Below, piece after piece: positions 23,500-38,500 of a stretch of DNA of 64,000 bases; position 1 is the stretch's first letter; every line of letters begins with the position of its first letter. This DNA comes from Phallusia mammillata (taxonomy: Eukaryota; Chordata; Ascidiacea; Phlebobranchia; Ascidiidae). Location: contig QLIY01000019.1 in assembly GCA_003260075.1 (NCBI GenBank), positions 1-64,000 of the forward strand, written 5' to 3'. The notes under the pieces are model-generated. The model was not told the origin of the DNA. It saw nothing but the letters and a program-made list of their open reading frames with translations, and did not search any database. The position numbers and the translations under genes were made by a program.

Positions 23500-26400
23500 G
23501 TAAGGGCAAAAAAATTGGCAGAAACGTTTCGCACGTGGAATGATTACATCTGTTCCCTCAAATTCTGGCGGATGTATCATCAAACCGATTTACACCATAT
23601 GACTAGTTTACCAAATCAAGCGATTTGTGCCTAATACACCCGCCCCACTTAAAGACCTCTTGAGGACTTTACTCACAAAATGTCGCACCGCGATTTAAAG
23701 GGTCCGTGATTAATGCTTAATTACAGGGTCGGTGTAGATTACACAAATGCGATGACATAAGCCAACAGAGAAAGCCATTTTCTCAACGGCACCTGGAACA
23801 GGTTGGGGTTTGGCAGCTGGTTATGTTTAACATGCGGTCGCAATGTTGGTTTGGAGGCGTCGTTGCGACTTAAATCCCCGGCGTGCAGATCTGCAAAGCT
23901 AAATATTTGACGTCTGCATGGCAGCGCCAAGCCAAGTTCATTTGCTTAACCTTCACTGCAAAATAGGGGTAGGGGAAGGGTCGTTCGAACAACACATGAG
24001 CTTCCGCACGTACACTTAAAACCACAAGCACTTCGGTCAACGCGCTTTCAACGTATAGTGTGCATTGAAATCGTCGCGTTAATTTCCATTCGTCATGATG
24101 TAAGTTTGACGGAGAAAAAACGCTCGTGTCTTATTGGCGGTAACGTCACATTATGCGGTGAAGTAAAACACCTTTAATCGGTTGTCATGCCTTTGCGGTA
24201 TATTACTATTCGCCCGCTTGTTATATGCGCAGTCACAAACAATAAACAATGTTGATGCAGTTTTTGTCCGAATAACTGCTATTTGTCGATATTCTACAGA
24301 ATTTATCGGGTATAACAACAAACACCTGTTTTGGGAAAATGGCCACAGTGCCGTTGTCGCGAAGGGTCTAACGCTGCAGGGAGAACATTGAGCGTTAAAT
24401 GGCAGCAGAATCAAAGTAGTTATCGTCTTGAAAGGCGAGAAAACAAGGCGGTTAGGCGTGGAAGGGCAGATGAAACGTTTAACTCTGACTTTGGAACGCT
24501 GCGGTGAGGATAGAAAAGAATCATGACGCCTGGGTTAAGATGTGCGCGGTCTTAAAGCAACGAGGATCACACTGAACTGACCCCTTTTCCGCGAAGCTGG
24601 CTTCCAACGACCCTCGCCGCAATGTCGAAGTGCCAGCGATACTCACGATGTAAAATTTGACATTTGCCGTTTAACCGAATCTTTTCTTTATATTTATATC
24701 ACGTTTGATTTTTTGCACTAATTAATTGCGACGAAAATTGTTAGTGTCAAAAAATTGTTAGCAATATGAAAAAAACTTCCCACGTTTGTTGACTGCAATT
24801 ATGGCACGTTTTAATGCAAAAATGGGCGGAAAAATATACAAAGTAAATTCCTTAGCAGATTCGGAGCGATACCGCAGAACGTCGACGCGGCAAGGAATCC
24901 TTTGTCTTCCACAAAGTGAACACACAAACACAAACGATCGATGGTGGCCAATATAGCGACCAGGTCATACAAGATCATCTTGATATGCGTTTTCCGTCGT
25001 CATTATCGCCTCGAGTACGTCACCACAAGTACGTCACACGTCCGCAGTGCAGTCGTCGCGGAAACGTCGAAGAAAACGCAACGCGGCTGGCGAAGTTGTA
25101 GCAACAAACATAGGCCAGAGAAACAAGGCGGGACAAGATTAAGAAGTAAGCTTCACCGCCATCGTCCCAGTCATCAAACCTGTGTTTGTTGCGATATAGG
25201 CCGTCCCCAGATTCGGCGAAACGGCGCTTTCGGTGCCCAACCACCAGTGCGACTTAAAAGTGCATTATCCGTCGACGTGCTTTATTTTGCTATTCGCCGC
25301 GTAAAGTCCCTACTCGCGCAACGTGCGCCCGTCGATAAGTCGATTAATAAATACACGCGGTTAATTCTGCGCTCGATTGTTTAGGCACTGTGGCTGCTGG
25401 CGTGTAACCACCCAGCACAGTCGGATCTCGCGTAAACACGGAAACAACGGTATTGTTCCGGACAGCTCTGCTTCCGACGTTGTTTTTTAAGCCGGGATGC
25501 TGCGGCGATGGCGCGCGAGACATTGGAAATTAAATTGTTGCGCTTGTTTACGGGCGCAAATTGGGAGCGCCCTTATATGAGAGATTCGGCGCACCACCAA
25601 TGAGCGACAGGTAATGCCGACCCTAACAATTCTGCCCTTATCGCGCAGTGTAAATAAACATGGCGCACATTCTAAGCGGCCTAATTAATTGCCCCCACAC
25701 GGCATCCGTGCTCTCTTTTAAACAGATCGCGCCCAATATTTGCAGGGCAAAGCCAATCCATCTTCATTCACAAACTGGTTTGTAACGATATTGACAGCCG
25801 ACTATGTTGTCGTGTATACAAACCTAAACGAGAAATTGCTCTTGTGTGGCATTAAGTCGCCAATATAGGGGCGAGGATCCGCAAATTAAAAAGATACCGA
25901 AGTTGAATCAACGATAACATTACATAAGACTTCAACGTGCCGGTTTAAATTCGATTAAATTAATGCCAATCTCCTTTATCTATCGTCCACTGTACTATAT
26001 ACGCGCATTCAGTGTTATTTATCCTGATGAAGGCGACCCGAAAAAGACGACGATCGAAGCGTTAGTATAAAAATGCAATTGCCAGAAAGGCTATTAAAAT
26101 TCGATCAAATTAATGTTGCGCATTGCTGTTAGGTATACACATTGGTTTGATAAGGGTGCGCGACCTCGGGAAGTGGAAGTAATACTGGGATGGAAAAACA
26201 CGTTTGCCAAATCCTGCCCGCCGCCAACACGCAAACATGCACGGATCCGCAGGGTCCACATCCGGGAGAGCAGGGTTACGCATCTGCGTGGCAGTGAAGC
26301 GATTGGGTTCAAACAATGACAGGTGTAACAGCCAACCCGAATTCAACCCTTGTGTGCCGATAAAATAACGGGAAGGTATTAAAGATTAAAGTTTTGGGCA

Positions 26401-29400
26401 TTCTCGTGACGTCGTTGGGCACACCGTGGGCCGAATTTTACTGGAAAACTTGCGGGAGTTGAATCATTTCTGTAACGTGAAACGATTTTCCCGTGCGCAG
26501 AGTTATCAGACGAAATACGACGCGAAATCGCAGAGACAAGGCTCTAATTGGCACCTTGCGCAACCGAACAGATAAACAAGTGGCCCGACACTCGATGCAG
26601 GCTAATTGCATTTATGTGATCGGCGCGGATCGCTGTAGAAACGCTTGAATTTGCGGGTAGAGGCATGTTTCCCCGTAAAGGACTAAAGCCTCAGAGGCCT
26701 GCACTGGGAATCAAGTGGATGTTGAAAAGGTAAGTGTGAGCGCCAATACACGTCTCTTGACAAGAAATTGCAACGGGCAATTATCAAGGCCCACACAAAC
26801 TGTAATGAACACTTAGCAATGTGTCGCACGCTTGACAACCAGCAATCACTTGTGCACTTGGTACTCGAAATTGAGCTCATTAACCGGCACGATAGCATGC
26901 AGTCCCACACCAATTGAATGCATCAAACAGTCCCACAACATTACGTCAGGTTAAGCGGGTAATTTCCAGTGAAAAACTGTTGATATTCTGATAACGACTA
27001 ACACCTTTTTTGATGCAGCGAATTTTAAGGAATGTAATTATGCGCTGTTACAATTAGGGTGAAATGTAAAATACTTGGAACGTTTTGATTGGGTAAAAAT
27101 ATCGGTCACCAGTTTTGTATCATTAGCACAAAACTTTAACATTAGAAAATATTGACGTTTTACCCACTGGATATTTTAGCCACAAGGTGGCGAGCGCCTA
27201 CAAGAAGAAGGTGACAGAGGGCTGTGGACATTTATCACTCGGGCGCGACCCCGCTGCATTCCCCGCGTGACAAGTGAAGGTTCGTTATTTGTTGACCGCA
27301 TTTTGCGCGACACAAATGTAACAAGCCGAGCACCCCGGACAACCGAAAAACAACGCTAGCGATTTTAGGAGGTTGGGCGTTGGCCTATTTGCGGTCACAC
27401 GGCCTGCACTAAAACAAACGAAGCCGTGTGTGCTTAGGGTTGGCGACTCTTATTCCGGGTTGCCAGTTTGTCTTATCGCCGCCCGCTCGGGCAGAAATTA
27501 AACTCCCGATCGCGATTGAAAACGCGGTCCCACTGACGCAACAAAGGGACGTCCACTGTTGATTCTGATGATGTGTTGTTTGCGCTCGCGTCAGTGTGCT
27601 AGGCAAAAGTTAAACATTTTCCGGCATCTGGGGAAAGCGCGCCGTGATGGCGATTGCTTACAACGTATAAGCTGACCCCTGCAGGTGGACAGGACGCCGT
27701 TCGGTTTACGACCCGACCGTATGCCCTGGTTGCTGGGGAGCGACTAAAGGTCGCGCGATGAGCGATTAAGACAATGTGCAGCGATTTGTTACAGACAAAA
27801 ATTCTAAATCCCAAACTTAAACCAGTACTTGGGGGTAATACTACGATTTTTGTAAATTTGTCAAACTAAACTTAAATTTGACATTTGCTGCGGTCAAAAC
27901 ATTTTGCTAGTGTAATCGGACTCCTTCGATAAGCGACGGTGGGCATATGCAGTGCGCCGAGATTAACGGGAAAACTCGGGTAAACTGTGGCAAAGTGATT
28001 TTCCTGTTCACAGGGCCCTGCGCCAATTGACACCACCAACATTTCCGATGGGGTTTTGTGACGAAAATTGTCCCTTCGAATCATGGGAATTTTGCGGCCC
28101 TTAGACAATATTCGGACTAACGAAGTTGAGATATTTCTTGTCGCACGTGACGCTTGGAACGAAAGATCGTAGCATGGCTAACTATACACAATGATTTCAC
28201 AAAGGGAATACGGATTTTTCGTACTGTTGGTTTAACAATTTCGAACACTTTTAAAAAAATAACTTTTAAAATATAGGTGTGTGTTTAAAAAAGTTGAAGC
28301 TAAACGGGCAAAACATCGATCTATATCTATATTTTCAAAATATTAGCTTTAATTCATTATGCTTGCCACAAACCACACTGTTCAAAGGGGTTTTCCATTT
28401 ACACAGATCAGACTCCCAGATCTGCAACAATTAGTTCGTGTAGGTCTAATTTTGGCAACAAAGCTCATGTCAGTGCCAACGGCCTTGCCAGATCAAGCCC
28501 AAAATGAAAAGACGACCGTTTATCAGTGTCCGTTTATACGCTGTCAAGCCGTAAAAGGGCGCGAGTCTCGCAAAGTCATCGTACTCTCACTTTCAACAGG
28601 TCGGAATTCGTGGCTGGAGACAAGTACAACTGGCAACGGCGCCATAAACCTGCGGTGCATGTTTTGCAAACGGCATAAGCCTTTCTTGATAAGCGAGCGC
28701 GCAAAAATCCCCAATCTGCTCGGTGATGGATTGTTGTTGGGCGTATCGCGGCACAAGGCGAAACACAAACTACATCTTCTCGCCGTTTGTTTCCATTCGA
28801 GGGACGGGTAAGCGTATTAACGTCGCCTCAATTGTTTAAGGTCACAATGGCACGACGAAGGACATGTTGTTTACGGATTAAAATCGCTTCGTGGTAAGAT
28901 ATTCGCCCGTGTTTTCCTTGTTTCGCAAAGTAAGCCTGTACCATTTGATGAGCACTCCAAATTTTTAGCGTAACAAAGGCAAAAAATGGGCACAAGGATT
29001 TAATTATCGCTGACGGCGTGCGACAAGTTTTTCAGATGCCGCAATTTCGCCAGAACCCTTTGTACTCATCAGCCCAAACAATAATTACTAGTCGCTCGGG
29101 TATCGAGCACGGTTGACGTCATCAGCGGGAACGGTCTCGGCGAGTACGATAGCAATTAAGCGTCCTTCTTGGAAAAGAATCGTTGAATTTAAAGTGTTTC
29201 TGTCAGCGGGAAAACGAAAATTAAACCTGTCTCCTGTTTTTCTGATGCGCGGTCGGCCTTTTTTAGTCGACCTCACGCGCGTTGCACACATAATCACGAT
29301 TCGAGCGCATTGAGCAACGTGGTGCGACAATTGCGTGGCAGTGGGATCCACACATGTGATTAAGGTTCTTAAACTGAGATCGGGGTCAAAAACAAATTAG

Positions 29401-29587
29401 TTTTTACCAACCTGTTGTGTAAGACGCGACTTTGCCACTTGCACGTCGAAACCTGCTCCCATGTTTGTCACACTGCGGCGGATAGCTTCTCTTGTATGTG
29501 TACGTATGCGTATAGAAATATAACGGGTAATGTGTAAGGCGGTGTCCCCCTGGATTGTTCGATGTCGGCAAACAGTTTTGAAGAAAC

Positions 29588-32500
29588 TTAGGGAGAAATA
29601 AGGGCGGCGCGCACTTTCAGTGAATAGCTACCAGGGTTTGTGGGCCGTTCGTTGACTGCCCGGGGGTGAGTGGGTCCATTCATAGCCCCAGCAAGGTCCG
29701 CCCCGTGCACGAGGGGTGAGGGAAAGCAAAAGGGGTACATGTAGGGTGGTATGGAGTGCATCGGTGGAAACGAGTGAAAAAGAGGCGCAATCGGAATACC
29801 ATTGTTTGCTAGCTTTTCTGTATCAGCAATGAGGTCAGATTTATTGTACTGAAAGTCCGCTCGGAAAAGCTGCGATTTGGGGGCTTGATTGTTTTCCTTC
29901 ATATTTCTGTTCATATTTTCAGTACGAGTCACCGGTACGCTCATCTCACGCTGCTGATTGATTTGGTCAAGTACAGTGTAAAGGCCGCCGCCCTTTCCCT
30001 TGCGCTTGTCGTGTCGCACGGCCTTGTGTTGAGCCAGGTTGTCCTTACGCTTGGCGGCGTAGTTGCATTGATCGCACTTAAAGGGCCGCTCGCCTGTGTG
30101 GATTCGAATGTGTTCCACCAACTTGCTGAGGTTCTTGCCAAGGTAATTGCACACGTCGCACCTGCAAATCAGAGAACGCACGCTTTTTAGCACGGAGTAC
30201 AATTATCGATTTGCTGACCCGTACACAAAAATGCAACTGGTAATAACAGCGAATTCTGTGAAGTAGCGCTTTGCAGATAGCAGTGTGGCGGGAAGCGTTT
30301 GGCAACTGTAACCAATACTTAATTGCACGCCTTAAAGGCACTAGTTTTTGCTTAGGTTCTTAGTCAAACACTTACTTGTAAAATCCGTCCTGTTTGTGAG
30401 TTAGGGTCATATGCGCTTGTAAACTGTTCGTAGAAGTTGCCCTGAACGGACACAATCGACAGGACAGTTCCTTCATGGCTGCGATACCGTCCAAAGAAGG
30501 AGATTTCGATTCTGATTAAACATAAACAAAACTGCAATCAACCAAATGTTTTTGTTTTTTGCCAAACAAAAAGCAAACAATAAACGTTAGCTTCAATATA
30601 AGTGCACAGTATATTTTGTCACACCTTCGCTTTTTGTGTAGTTTGGAACACCTGGTGATCGCTCTGCTGGTACCTCCAGCTTAATTTGGACTTTTGTTTG
30701 GTTTCCTCGGACCTCGGGTTGGGTATTCTCCGTGCATATTTCATCATTATACTTCGGGAGGACGCCAGACAATCCTGGGGAAAGTCTTGGGGGAGACTTG
30801 GTAACTGTAGTGGCACGGATTTTCGGAGTGCTCTCACGTGACCTACTCTCACTCTCAGGAGAAAACTCGGAGCTCATTGATGAGGATGACGTCGAGTTTT
30901 TGTGAGAACGTCGCTCCTCTACCCCACCTATCCCTGGAAAAGTGATACTACATGAAACCACCGGCCTTTACAATGATATCATGACTTTATCGTGATTCGA
31001 GTGGCCCAATAAATCCACTTTTCGGACTAAGACAGGCGGTACACCGTAAACCCACCCCCTCTAGCCAGAAGCACTTGAACTTGCGTCGAGAAATGTCACT
31101 CGACCTTAGCAACCCTTGGCCTGGTAAGTGCCAAGCACGACTTCAATGCACCACATCTACTGATGTGTTTATAAGTGTCCGAGAGGCGGTTTAAGCTGAT
31201 TACTTGTTCGTGGCGCACACATACAGAAAGACATTCTCTGGCACGGAGTTTTATCTTCGCATTATCAAGTTGAACGCCCGTTTATTGACATTCAAACGGT
31301 TTGGGACGCAGCCGCGCACATTTCTGAGCACCGAAGCCGGCAATTAAATGTTTGAGAGTCCATGCGAAAGCGAGCGGCGTAAATTACCGGCTCGTCAGGC
31401 GCATTCTTCATCAGGAGTCCTACCCGGAGCCTGGCATATGCGGTCAGCGCGACAAGTAGCAAGCCGCGTTGATTCCTTCATTGCTTTTGTTTGTGCTTTA
31501 ACGCTACGCCCCGAGCGGGCTCGACCGTTTGCAATATTCTCTCGTCAACGCGCTCACGCTGTGCTAAGCTTAACGAGCATTTGTCGTTGCATCCGATACA
31601 GTATACTACGGTCGTAAGTCGCACTGATGACCAGCTGGTGGATGAAAACTCGAGCGTGATTCGAAGCGCATTTTCTGGCTGTATTAAGGCTTGATAATTG
31701 CGAGTTGTGGTGCGGTGACATTCCGCCTCTAACATTTTTTTGGCTCGCGACCCGTGTTTGCGGGAACACTCACAGATTCCGACAGCCCGAAATTAAACAT
31801 TTTGACAGTGAACGACACAGGCGACCTGGTCTGAACTCCATGGTCAGTTGCATTACATTTTGTGGTGTCATAAATTTATTTTTAAACCGACACTGTTTAG
31901 TGTTTAAAATCCATATGTGAACCTGAAAGAAGTTTCTTTAAGACGATTTGAACCACCCACGAAAGATCTACCGATAATTTTTTTACAATCCGATTTGCCT
32001 ACAATAAATTCGGTGCATATATGTTCACAGCACAATTTAAGGCGTGTGAAATTGAGGCAGAGCGCATGTTTCTCCCATTGCCGTCCGGCAAAGCACGCCG
32101 TAGATAATAAACAACACTGGACCGCACATTGTAGGTGCAGCCAACACTGATTAAATCCCCTTCCCACAACAGGGTCTGTATAAGGTTATGTGACGTGACT
32201 TTGCATGTCGTCCATCCACTTGCGCGCAAAGCCTACAAATACGATCTGGAGGCGATACTTCTCAGGTATGCCGCAACAAATTGCTCATTGAGTCACTTGA
32301 AAGCGCGATTCCCAAGGTGCCACGGTCGTCGGAATTAATTGCGGCTTGCGTCTGTGCGAACAACGACTCGTCAACAAACGAGCTATTCTTTAAATTTCAC
32401 GGCACTTGTTCGCAATGAGGCTTCGCGATGCATGGAATGCTCCCCACCACGATTTGGCCACATCGGGTCGCGCGATTGGTCAAAGGCCATCTCGTACAAG

Positions 32501-35500
32501 CGCCTGTCGCCTTAATCGTGCCTGAGGCGAGGCTGCGCACCACGCAAATAAAACAGAAACTTGTTCAAACCTTAAACGAACAATAACAAATGGCGTCACA
32601 TCGATATTACGAACGCTATTAATTAGAAGGGGCAAAGGCAAAGAGAACTTCGTGCTAAAATTTGTGGTCGCCCGCCGATCGCTATCTCGAATTATGGCGC
32701 CATTGCTTTCCTCAATGAGACTGCACCACCAGGGTCGCACCCAAATCGCTTGATACCATTAACAGCCAGTTTCGATGTAAATAGGCCAAAAATAGTTTTT
32801 GTTTTCGAATCTCTGATAATCTTAAGGCGTTGTCGCCACATTCATATAAGCTAAGCTAGATCTATTTTTGCAAACAAAGCAATACTGACAAACCTTTGCG
32901 CGACATGTTGGTGAAGGTCCAACTTTGATCCACATAAGAAGCGAGGTTTGGTGCTTCACCGAATGCTCCATTCAACCTAAGCAACAATAACGTTGTAGGT
33001 ATAAACCCTAAACATATGTAACTAAAATGTGTAGGTTGATAGTCGTTACCTCGATAATCCTGGTGAATTTGGCACCTCTGATTTTGTGACAGGCATTGAT
33101 ACAGGCAATGTGTTTGGGTATTTGTTTTCTGTTGAGTGAGTAGGAATCTCAATATCTCCCCATGCTCTAAAGATTCGTCCGTCCTTCGTCGGGTTGCTAT
33201 TATTGTGGTTTGAGTTGGAGTTCGTGATCGGCGAGATCGCGTTGTTTGTTTCCTGGTGATTTTGCTTTTGACGTTTGTTGTCGTTGTCTTCACTTTTTAG
33301 CGACATATCTTCAGGTTGTTGTTGTTCAACTCCCCTCTTCAACGATTTGGGCGAAGTTAATTTGCGCAATTCGAGGTCAGTTGGGTTGAAAGCAAAAATC
33401 GGGGCGGAAGAAGTTTCGCTTTGACTAACTTTACCCAAAATGGGCGACTTTTCAAAGCTTCTCTCAGGAGTAGTGGGCAGAGAATGATGTTTTCGTTCGA
33501 GGTTCGAGGTATTTGCCAGGCCTGTAGGAGGTCTACCCTGGTTGTTTGGTGAAATGTTTACGTAAGGATGGAACTGTTGCGGAAAGTAAGGAAGAGGATA
33601 CGGAGGTGCGTAGGAGGATGCAAAAGAGGCTTTATAGTCAGAGGTTGCCTTGAAGGGTGAACCGCGTGCTGTTGCCTTTTCTGAAATCGCTCTGTTTGGG
33701 TTTGCTTCGTCCACAGGTTTCGTCCCACCGCTCAAGTCAACTTGGCTCCTATTTCTGCCAATCGCATCGGGGTCTCGGCCACCGTGGAAAGAACGCCCTG
33801 CTCGCCTGCTGTTTTCTATGTTTTGCTTCTCGTGTGTCTTCATATGACTCTTTAAATTGTCTTTCCTCACTGACTTGTATTGACAACAGGGACAGTGGTG
33901 TGTTTTTTCGCCGGTATGTATACGCATATGACGCTGAAAGTGGTAAAGTCGCTTGATGCGCTTTTGACAGATCGGACATTGGATGTACATGTTTTCCGGG
34001 TCGAGACCCTTGAATTGCTCCTTTGCTTCGCGGACTATTGCGGCGTGAACGCTGTCGATCGGAGGGCCGCGGGTTCGGCGCCGAGGAGTGCTCGACTTGT
34101 TGCTGGTCGACGGAAACGAGTCCATAAAAGGCGAGTTGGGTGAAAAGGCTGACATTCGTGGGGATAGCTGACGATTGCTCGGTAAACCGCTAGGAAAGGG
34201 CAAGTGTGGAGAGAAAAGTAGCTGTGATTGGGAGTTAGGTACACTTGCCGGTGACAAACTTCCAAATGGTGGCAAAGAGACTCCCATCCAACCGGGAGAA
34301 TATGCAGGGTAAGGCATTCCAGGTTTCCGTATGTCATCGAGGCTCTCTGGAAAGTACATATAGTCGCCCAGAGGCCTTGCTTGCGGTGACACGTCATTCG
34401 ACTGACGTCGGGATTTGTCGTTGCTTGAACCTGATGCCCCGGTCTTTGGCAGCAAATGACCGTCTTGAGACAAAGAACTCACGCTGGAGTATGAACCCTG
34501 TTTAGTGTGGTTCGGTGTCGGTAGCCTACTGGATGAGTCACCGTCGTTGTTTTCGAAGATTTTCAACGCGCCTTGCGCCGTCGTTGAATCATTCTTCGGG
34601 CTGGGAAAGTTAAATGCATTAATGGGGTTGCCTGCCGAGGGCGACGGAAATCCGGGAGCATGGGATGACGACCACGACCGAGATGGATGGTTGGAAACAA
34701 TTGCCGGTTGCCAGGCGTTGCGATCAGGAACTACAGGTGGAGCGGAATGGGGGCTGGTTGAACTCGTGTAGTTTTGAGCGTGAGTAGGTCCTTCTGGTGC
34801 AGACGATGGGCCCATCACGTGATGCCGCCGATCAGCTTCCACGTGGGCTGATTTGTCACGAAAATCGATGCCCTTTGTTTGTGCTTGGGTCGCACTTATT
34901 TGCAGACCCGACAGTGTGCTGTCGGAAGCGAAGGATTGGAAGGAAGCGTTGCCGTTCGGAGTGCGCTGGTAGGAATCTCCGCGCGATTTCGGGGAAAGGG
35001 TAGCGGGGATGTGACGATTGCTTGGCGCTGGTGACTTTACGTCTTTTGGTTTGTCAAACTGTTGTCCGATGATCGTTTTCCAGCGGTCGCTCAGCTGCGT
35101 CATATACATATTAAACATGTGATCGTTTCGGGCGCCGGATAAGTCGGGGTATGCAGATCGCTTTGCTGCGTTAGCCCACATTGACCAGAAATCCGCTGGA
35201 ATTCCATTGGAATCACCTTCTCCAGTTCTGTTGCCTCCCATCAGCATTTTAACAGTATTCATGTAATGCGCAGCTGCAGCTGAAAGCACCTTGTACTGCA
35301 CGTTTTCGTTACTAACCTCAGGCTTAGATAAATCGACACTTTGATTCGATATCAAGACCGAGTTTCCAACATCGCTTTGGCAGTTTTGTCTGACAATCTG
35401 AAGTTCATCTATATCTTCATTAGATTTATCTAGATTCGTTTCTAATTGTGATTGTTCTTGTGCGTCCATTGCCACTTGTGACTCAACTTCGTTGCGTGAT

Positions 35501-38500
35501 GGTAAGCAAACGCCGTTTGGGGGCGAAACTTCATTTTCAGACACTGCGGAGGGGTCGTGGTAGTCTTTGTGATTGTCCGAGGGGTCGTTATCAAATGACC
35601 TTTCACGCGGCGCTCCAGAGTCACCGGACATTAACTGGGTGGCGGCTAAAAACAATAAGATGCGGAAGTTTGTTTTTGAGTCGTTTCGATCCAAGCTTCG
35701 TTTATCAACCGCATCCCACAACAGTTTAACGAGAATTTACTCAAGCACCTTAAGTACATCGCCAAGTCGTAAAACACGTAAACAACTATACATACCGTAA
35801 GCCTCGGAGTCGTTAATGTTCTGCGCAGTCCGCCTTGGGGCTGTAGGTTTCCCGGAATGTGAATTTGGGTCAAAAGTATCCTTAAAAAAGTATTGCCGTT
35901 AATTCCTCTTTCTATTATTGCGAAACTTGTATCGCATATGTGTCATATAATCATACCTTGTATGGTGGAGTTTCATACGTCATCGCCTCATCTCGTTCTT
36001 CGTCCATTACGTCATCTTCACTCTCAGAGCATGTTGTTGGCGTTGGGGGCGATCCTGTACAAATACAAGATAGCCTTGGTAAACACGAGGGAGTCCAAAC
36101 GGTGCAATTATCTTATAATTGTCTTGAAAATAACACCAGGTTATATTTTTTCTCCAATTAGTGTGCGGCGCTAAACTTGGAATCAAAAAAGCACCGCGAC
36201 GCGCTATAATTGAGTTCTGATTAGTTTTTATCATGCTTCTATTTGGAAAAAATAGTTGCAATAATTACAGGAGAAACAAATTTTTTATTGAATTTATATC
36301 CGCAGGGAGGCGGTAACAACGCAGTTCCTTAGCGGTATAAATTTTGTACAAAAAATGTAATGAAAACCGCTCGCCTATTCGTCTATCGCACGTACTAAAA
36401 TTTGATGCGGCGTATATGCTTGATAATTATCATTACAATAGACGATCGCATTGAAACAAACTCATTATATTTGTAGGTGAGCTGTGAAATTTCCTGTTTG
36501 GCGATTAGCCGTATAACTCATGTTTTGGAGGGTAAGGCGAGGAGCAGTCAGGCGCCATCTTCTGCTTATTGGCGCGCGCCCGACACAATACACCCGATCC
36601 CGAATCCTCAGCGAATTCCTGTAACTATAAAATTTTTCCCCTTGCTTTTCAGCAGAATAGCTACATCGCCCGCAGTACTGTGACAGGAAAGACATATGTT
36701 GCAAACATGCCCTAGCACCAGACCAGGCGCTCTGGTTCGCGGGAGTGCGCCTCAACACAGCACCGTGTTCGACCGGTTAAATTTACAACAAAAGGGTGTA
36801 AGGCAGCGGGAAATTCCGTTTATAATCCAACCACTGTGGACGAAATGCTGTTTGTTTCAGATTGCCTTCAAAGTAATGTTATTCACAATGGTAGGAAATG
36901 TGCTGGGAACATGCATTTTGTTTTGTCTCAACGCCGATTCGCCGAAACAGAAAAACCCTTTATTACGCGAACGCCCCCTGCACAGTCTGCCGGGAAAACG
37001 AGTTGCACTCCCATTTGGCAAATAACATGGCGATAAAATGCTCGCCCAGGGCGCGAAATGCGATAAGCACGTTGCCCCTGATGTAATGCATTGTGAGATG
37101 TAAGGCGTCCCCTGAATATTAGGTACATGTCGGCCAGCACCAGTAGCTTTGTCGTGTTGACGTGACATCGATTATGGTGTTTGTCGTGCGACACATCGGT
37201 AAAACAGTATACTGCGTGTTAAATCGTGGGCACCTGCGGTAGCTAACACTGGTCGCCCATCACCACTAGCTCACTGAAGAGCTGAGCGTTCCAGAAAGGA
37301 GACAAGGAGAGTAGTTACGTTTTAGCGCCCACTTTACAGGAAACGGCCTTTCGCGACGTCATATGTTGTCCTACACATAGTTACAATAAAATATGCAGCT
37401 GTATATCAAAGGAATTGATGAGTCTGGTTGGAATAACAACCGGAAAGAAAACTCCCTGACTAAATGCATACACGCTTGTTGGATATTTGTTGGTCTCCTA
37501 TAGTGGCGTTTAAACGTGGGTGGCCAAAATTAGTGCACCCAGACAAACGTCAAGGTCTGCTTTTTTGGGGGGTAGTAAAACCCTTTTCCCGCGTAACAAC
37601 AAACATACCATTTGCCGTGTTGCCCATACACACACAGATGTCGCTGCAAAACTAGTTTCGCTGGCACCAAGAAGGGCCTGTAACCGGGTTCGAGACAATA
37701 GAAAGCAAGGACCCAAGCCACCAATGTGGTCGTTGCATGATGTTAAACGCTGTTCAAAAGTGGCATTGCGGATTTACGTTAAGGGGCACACCGGCTGTTA
37801 TGGAAATAAACAGTTTTAGTCGGGCGTCGGCATCAGCCGCCTGGGCGCCAGCTCCAATATAGAGACTCAGCTTGAAGGTGAACTTGCTGCAAGGGGTTAG
37901 GGTACAAATCAGTGAAGGTGAAATCACGGCGGGCTCGCGCTGTATCAATTATAACCGTGGGGCGTTGTTAGGGGCAGGAAAGCGAGCCGAGGGGATATCG
38001 CATAACCGCGTCGGGTCTTGCTAAAAGGCTCGGGGACGAATTACGGCAAGCTTTTAACGCAGAAAGGCAATAACAAGCGGTAATCAACCTCCACCCGCCT
38101 TACAGGGTTTTCAACCCCGAGTCATAAAGCGTAAAAAGGTCTCATCACTTAACTTGCGCACATTTCGGAATATAAACACTGGCCAAGTCCGGGCCAGCGG
38201 CTGTTAGCGCATTGCCAGCGCCAAGCATTGATGCGCGGAGACCTTTGGGGCAGCACACACTGTCCTGATGTCATTAAAACTGCCACACGAACACGTAAAC
38301 ACATTAACACGAACAAAACAGTTATTTACAATATTCAGTATCCATCATGAAAACAAAGCAAATCATAGCCTAGTCTTGTTTATGCGCACATTAAAATGTC
38401 CATTTATACCGGAATCGATAAAAGTAAATTTGACATGCAAAGAAAACAGCTTGATAGATCTACAATAGTTATCATCGGTTGCAATATGCTTGCGCAATTC

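Larger units (their letters stand above)
18790..29587. other. About 10.8-kb interval with no recognisable gene
   Basis: Lies between the Phox2 stop and the zinc-finger gene stop, which face each other tail to tail. Beyond the Phox2 3' untranslated region I see no exon with conserved protein sequence. By eye it is richer in G+C than the EIF2B5, CYLD and MESD regions. It contains a 26-nt G run (about 21295-21321), an 80-bp direct duplication split by 11 G (21840-22010), and one weak first-exon candidate at 23386. Regulatory function for Phox2 or the zinc-finger gene is a possibility only. Confidence 0.55.

Noticed and set aside
24916-25384. Arg-rich 147-aa plus-strand ORF
   Set aside because: Overlapping ORFs in several frames and both strands in CpG-rich sequence; no splice context or conserved motif.
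28359-28811. 150-aa plus-strand ORF
   Set aside because: No homology recognised, and Cys pairs (CMFCKRHK) do not form a complete zinc-binding pattern; probably chance in GC-richer sequence.
37680-37705. GGGTTCGAGAC resembling a tRNA B box
   Set aside because: No matching A box or cloverleaf arms upstream.
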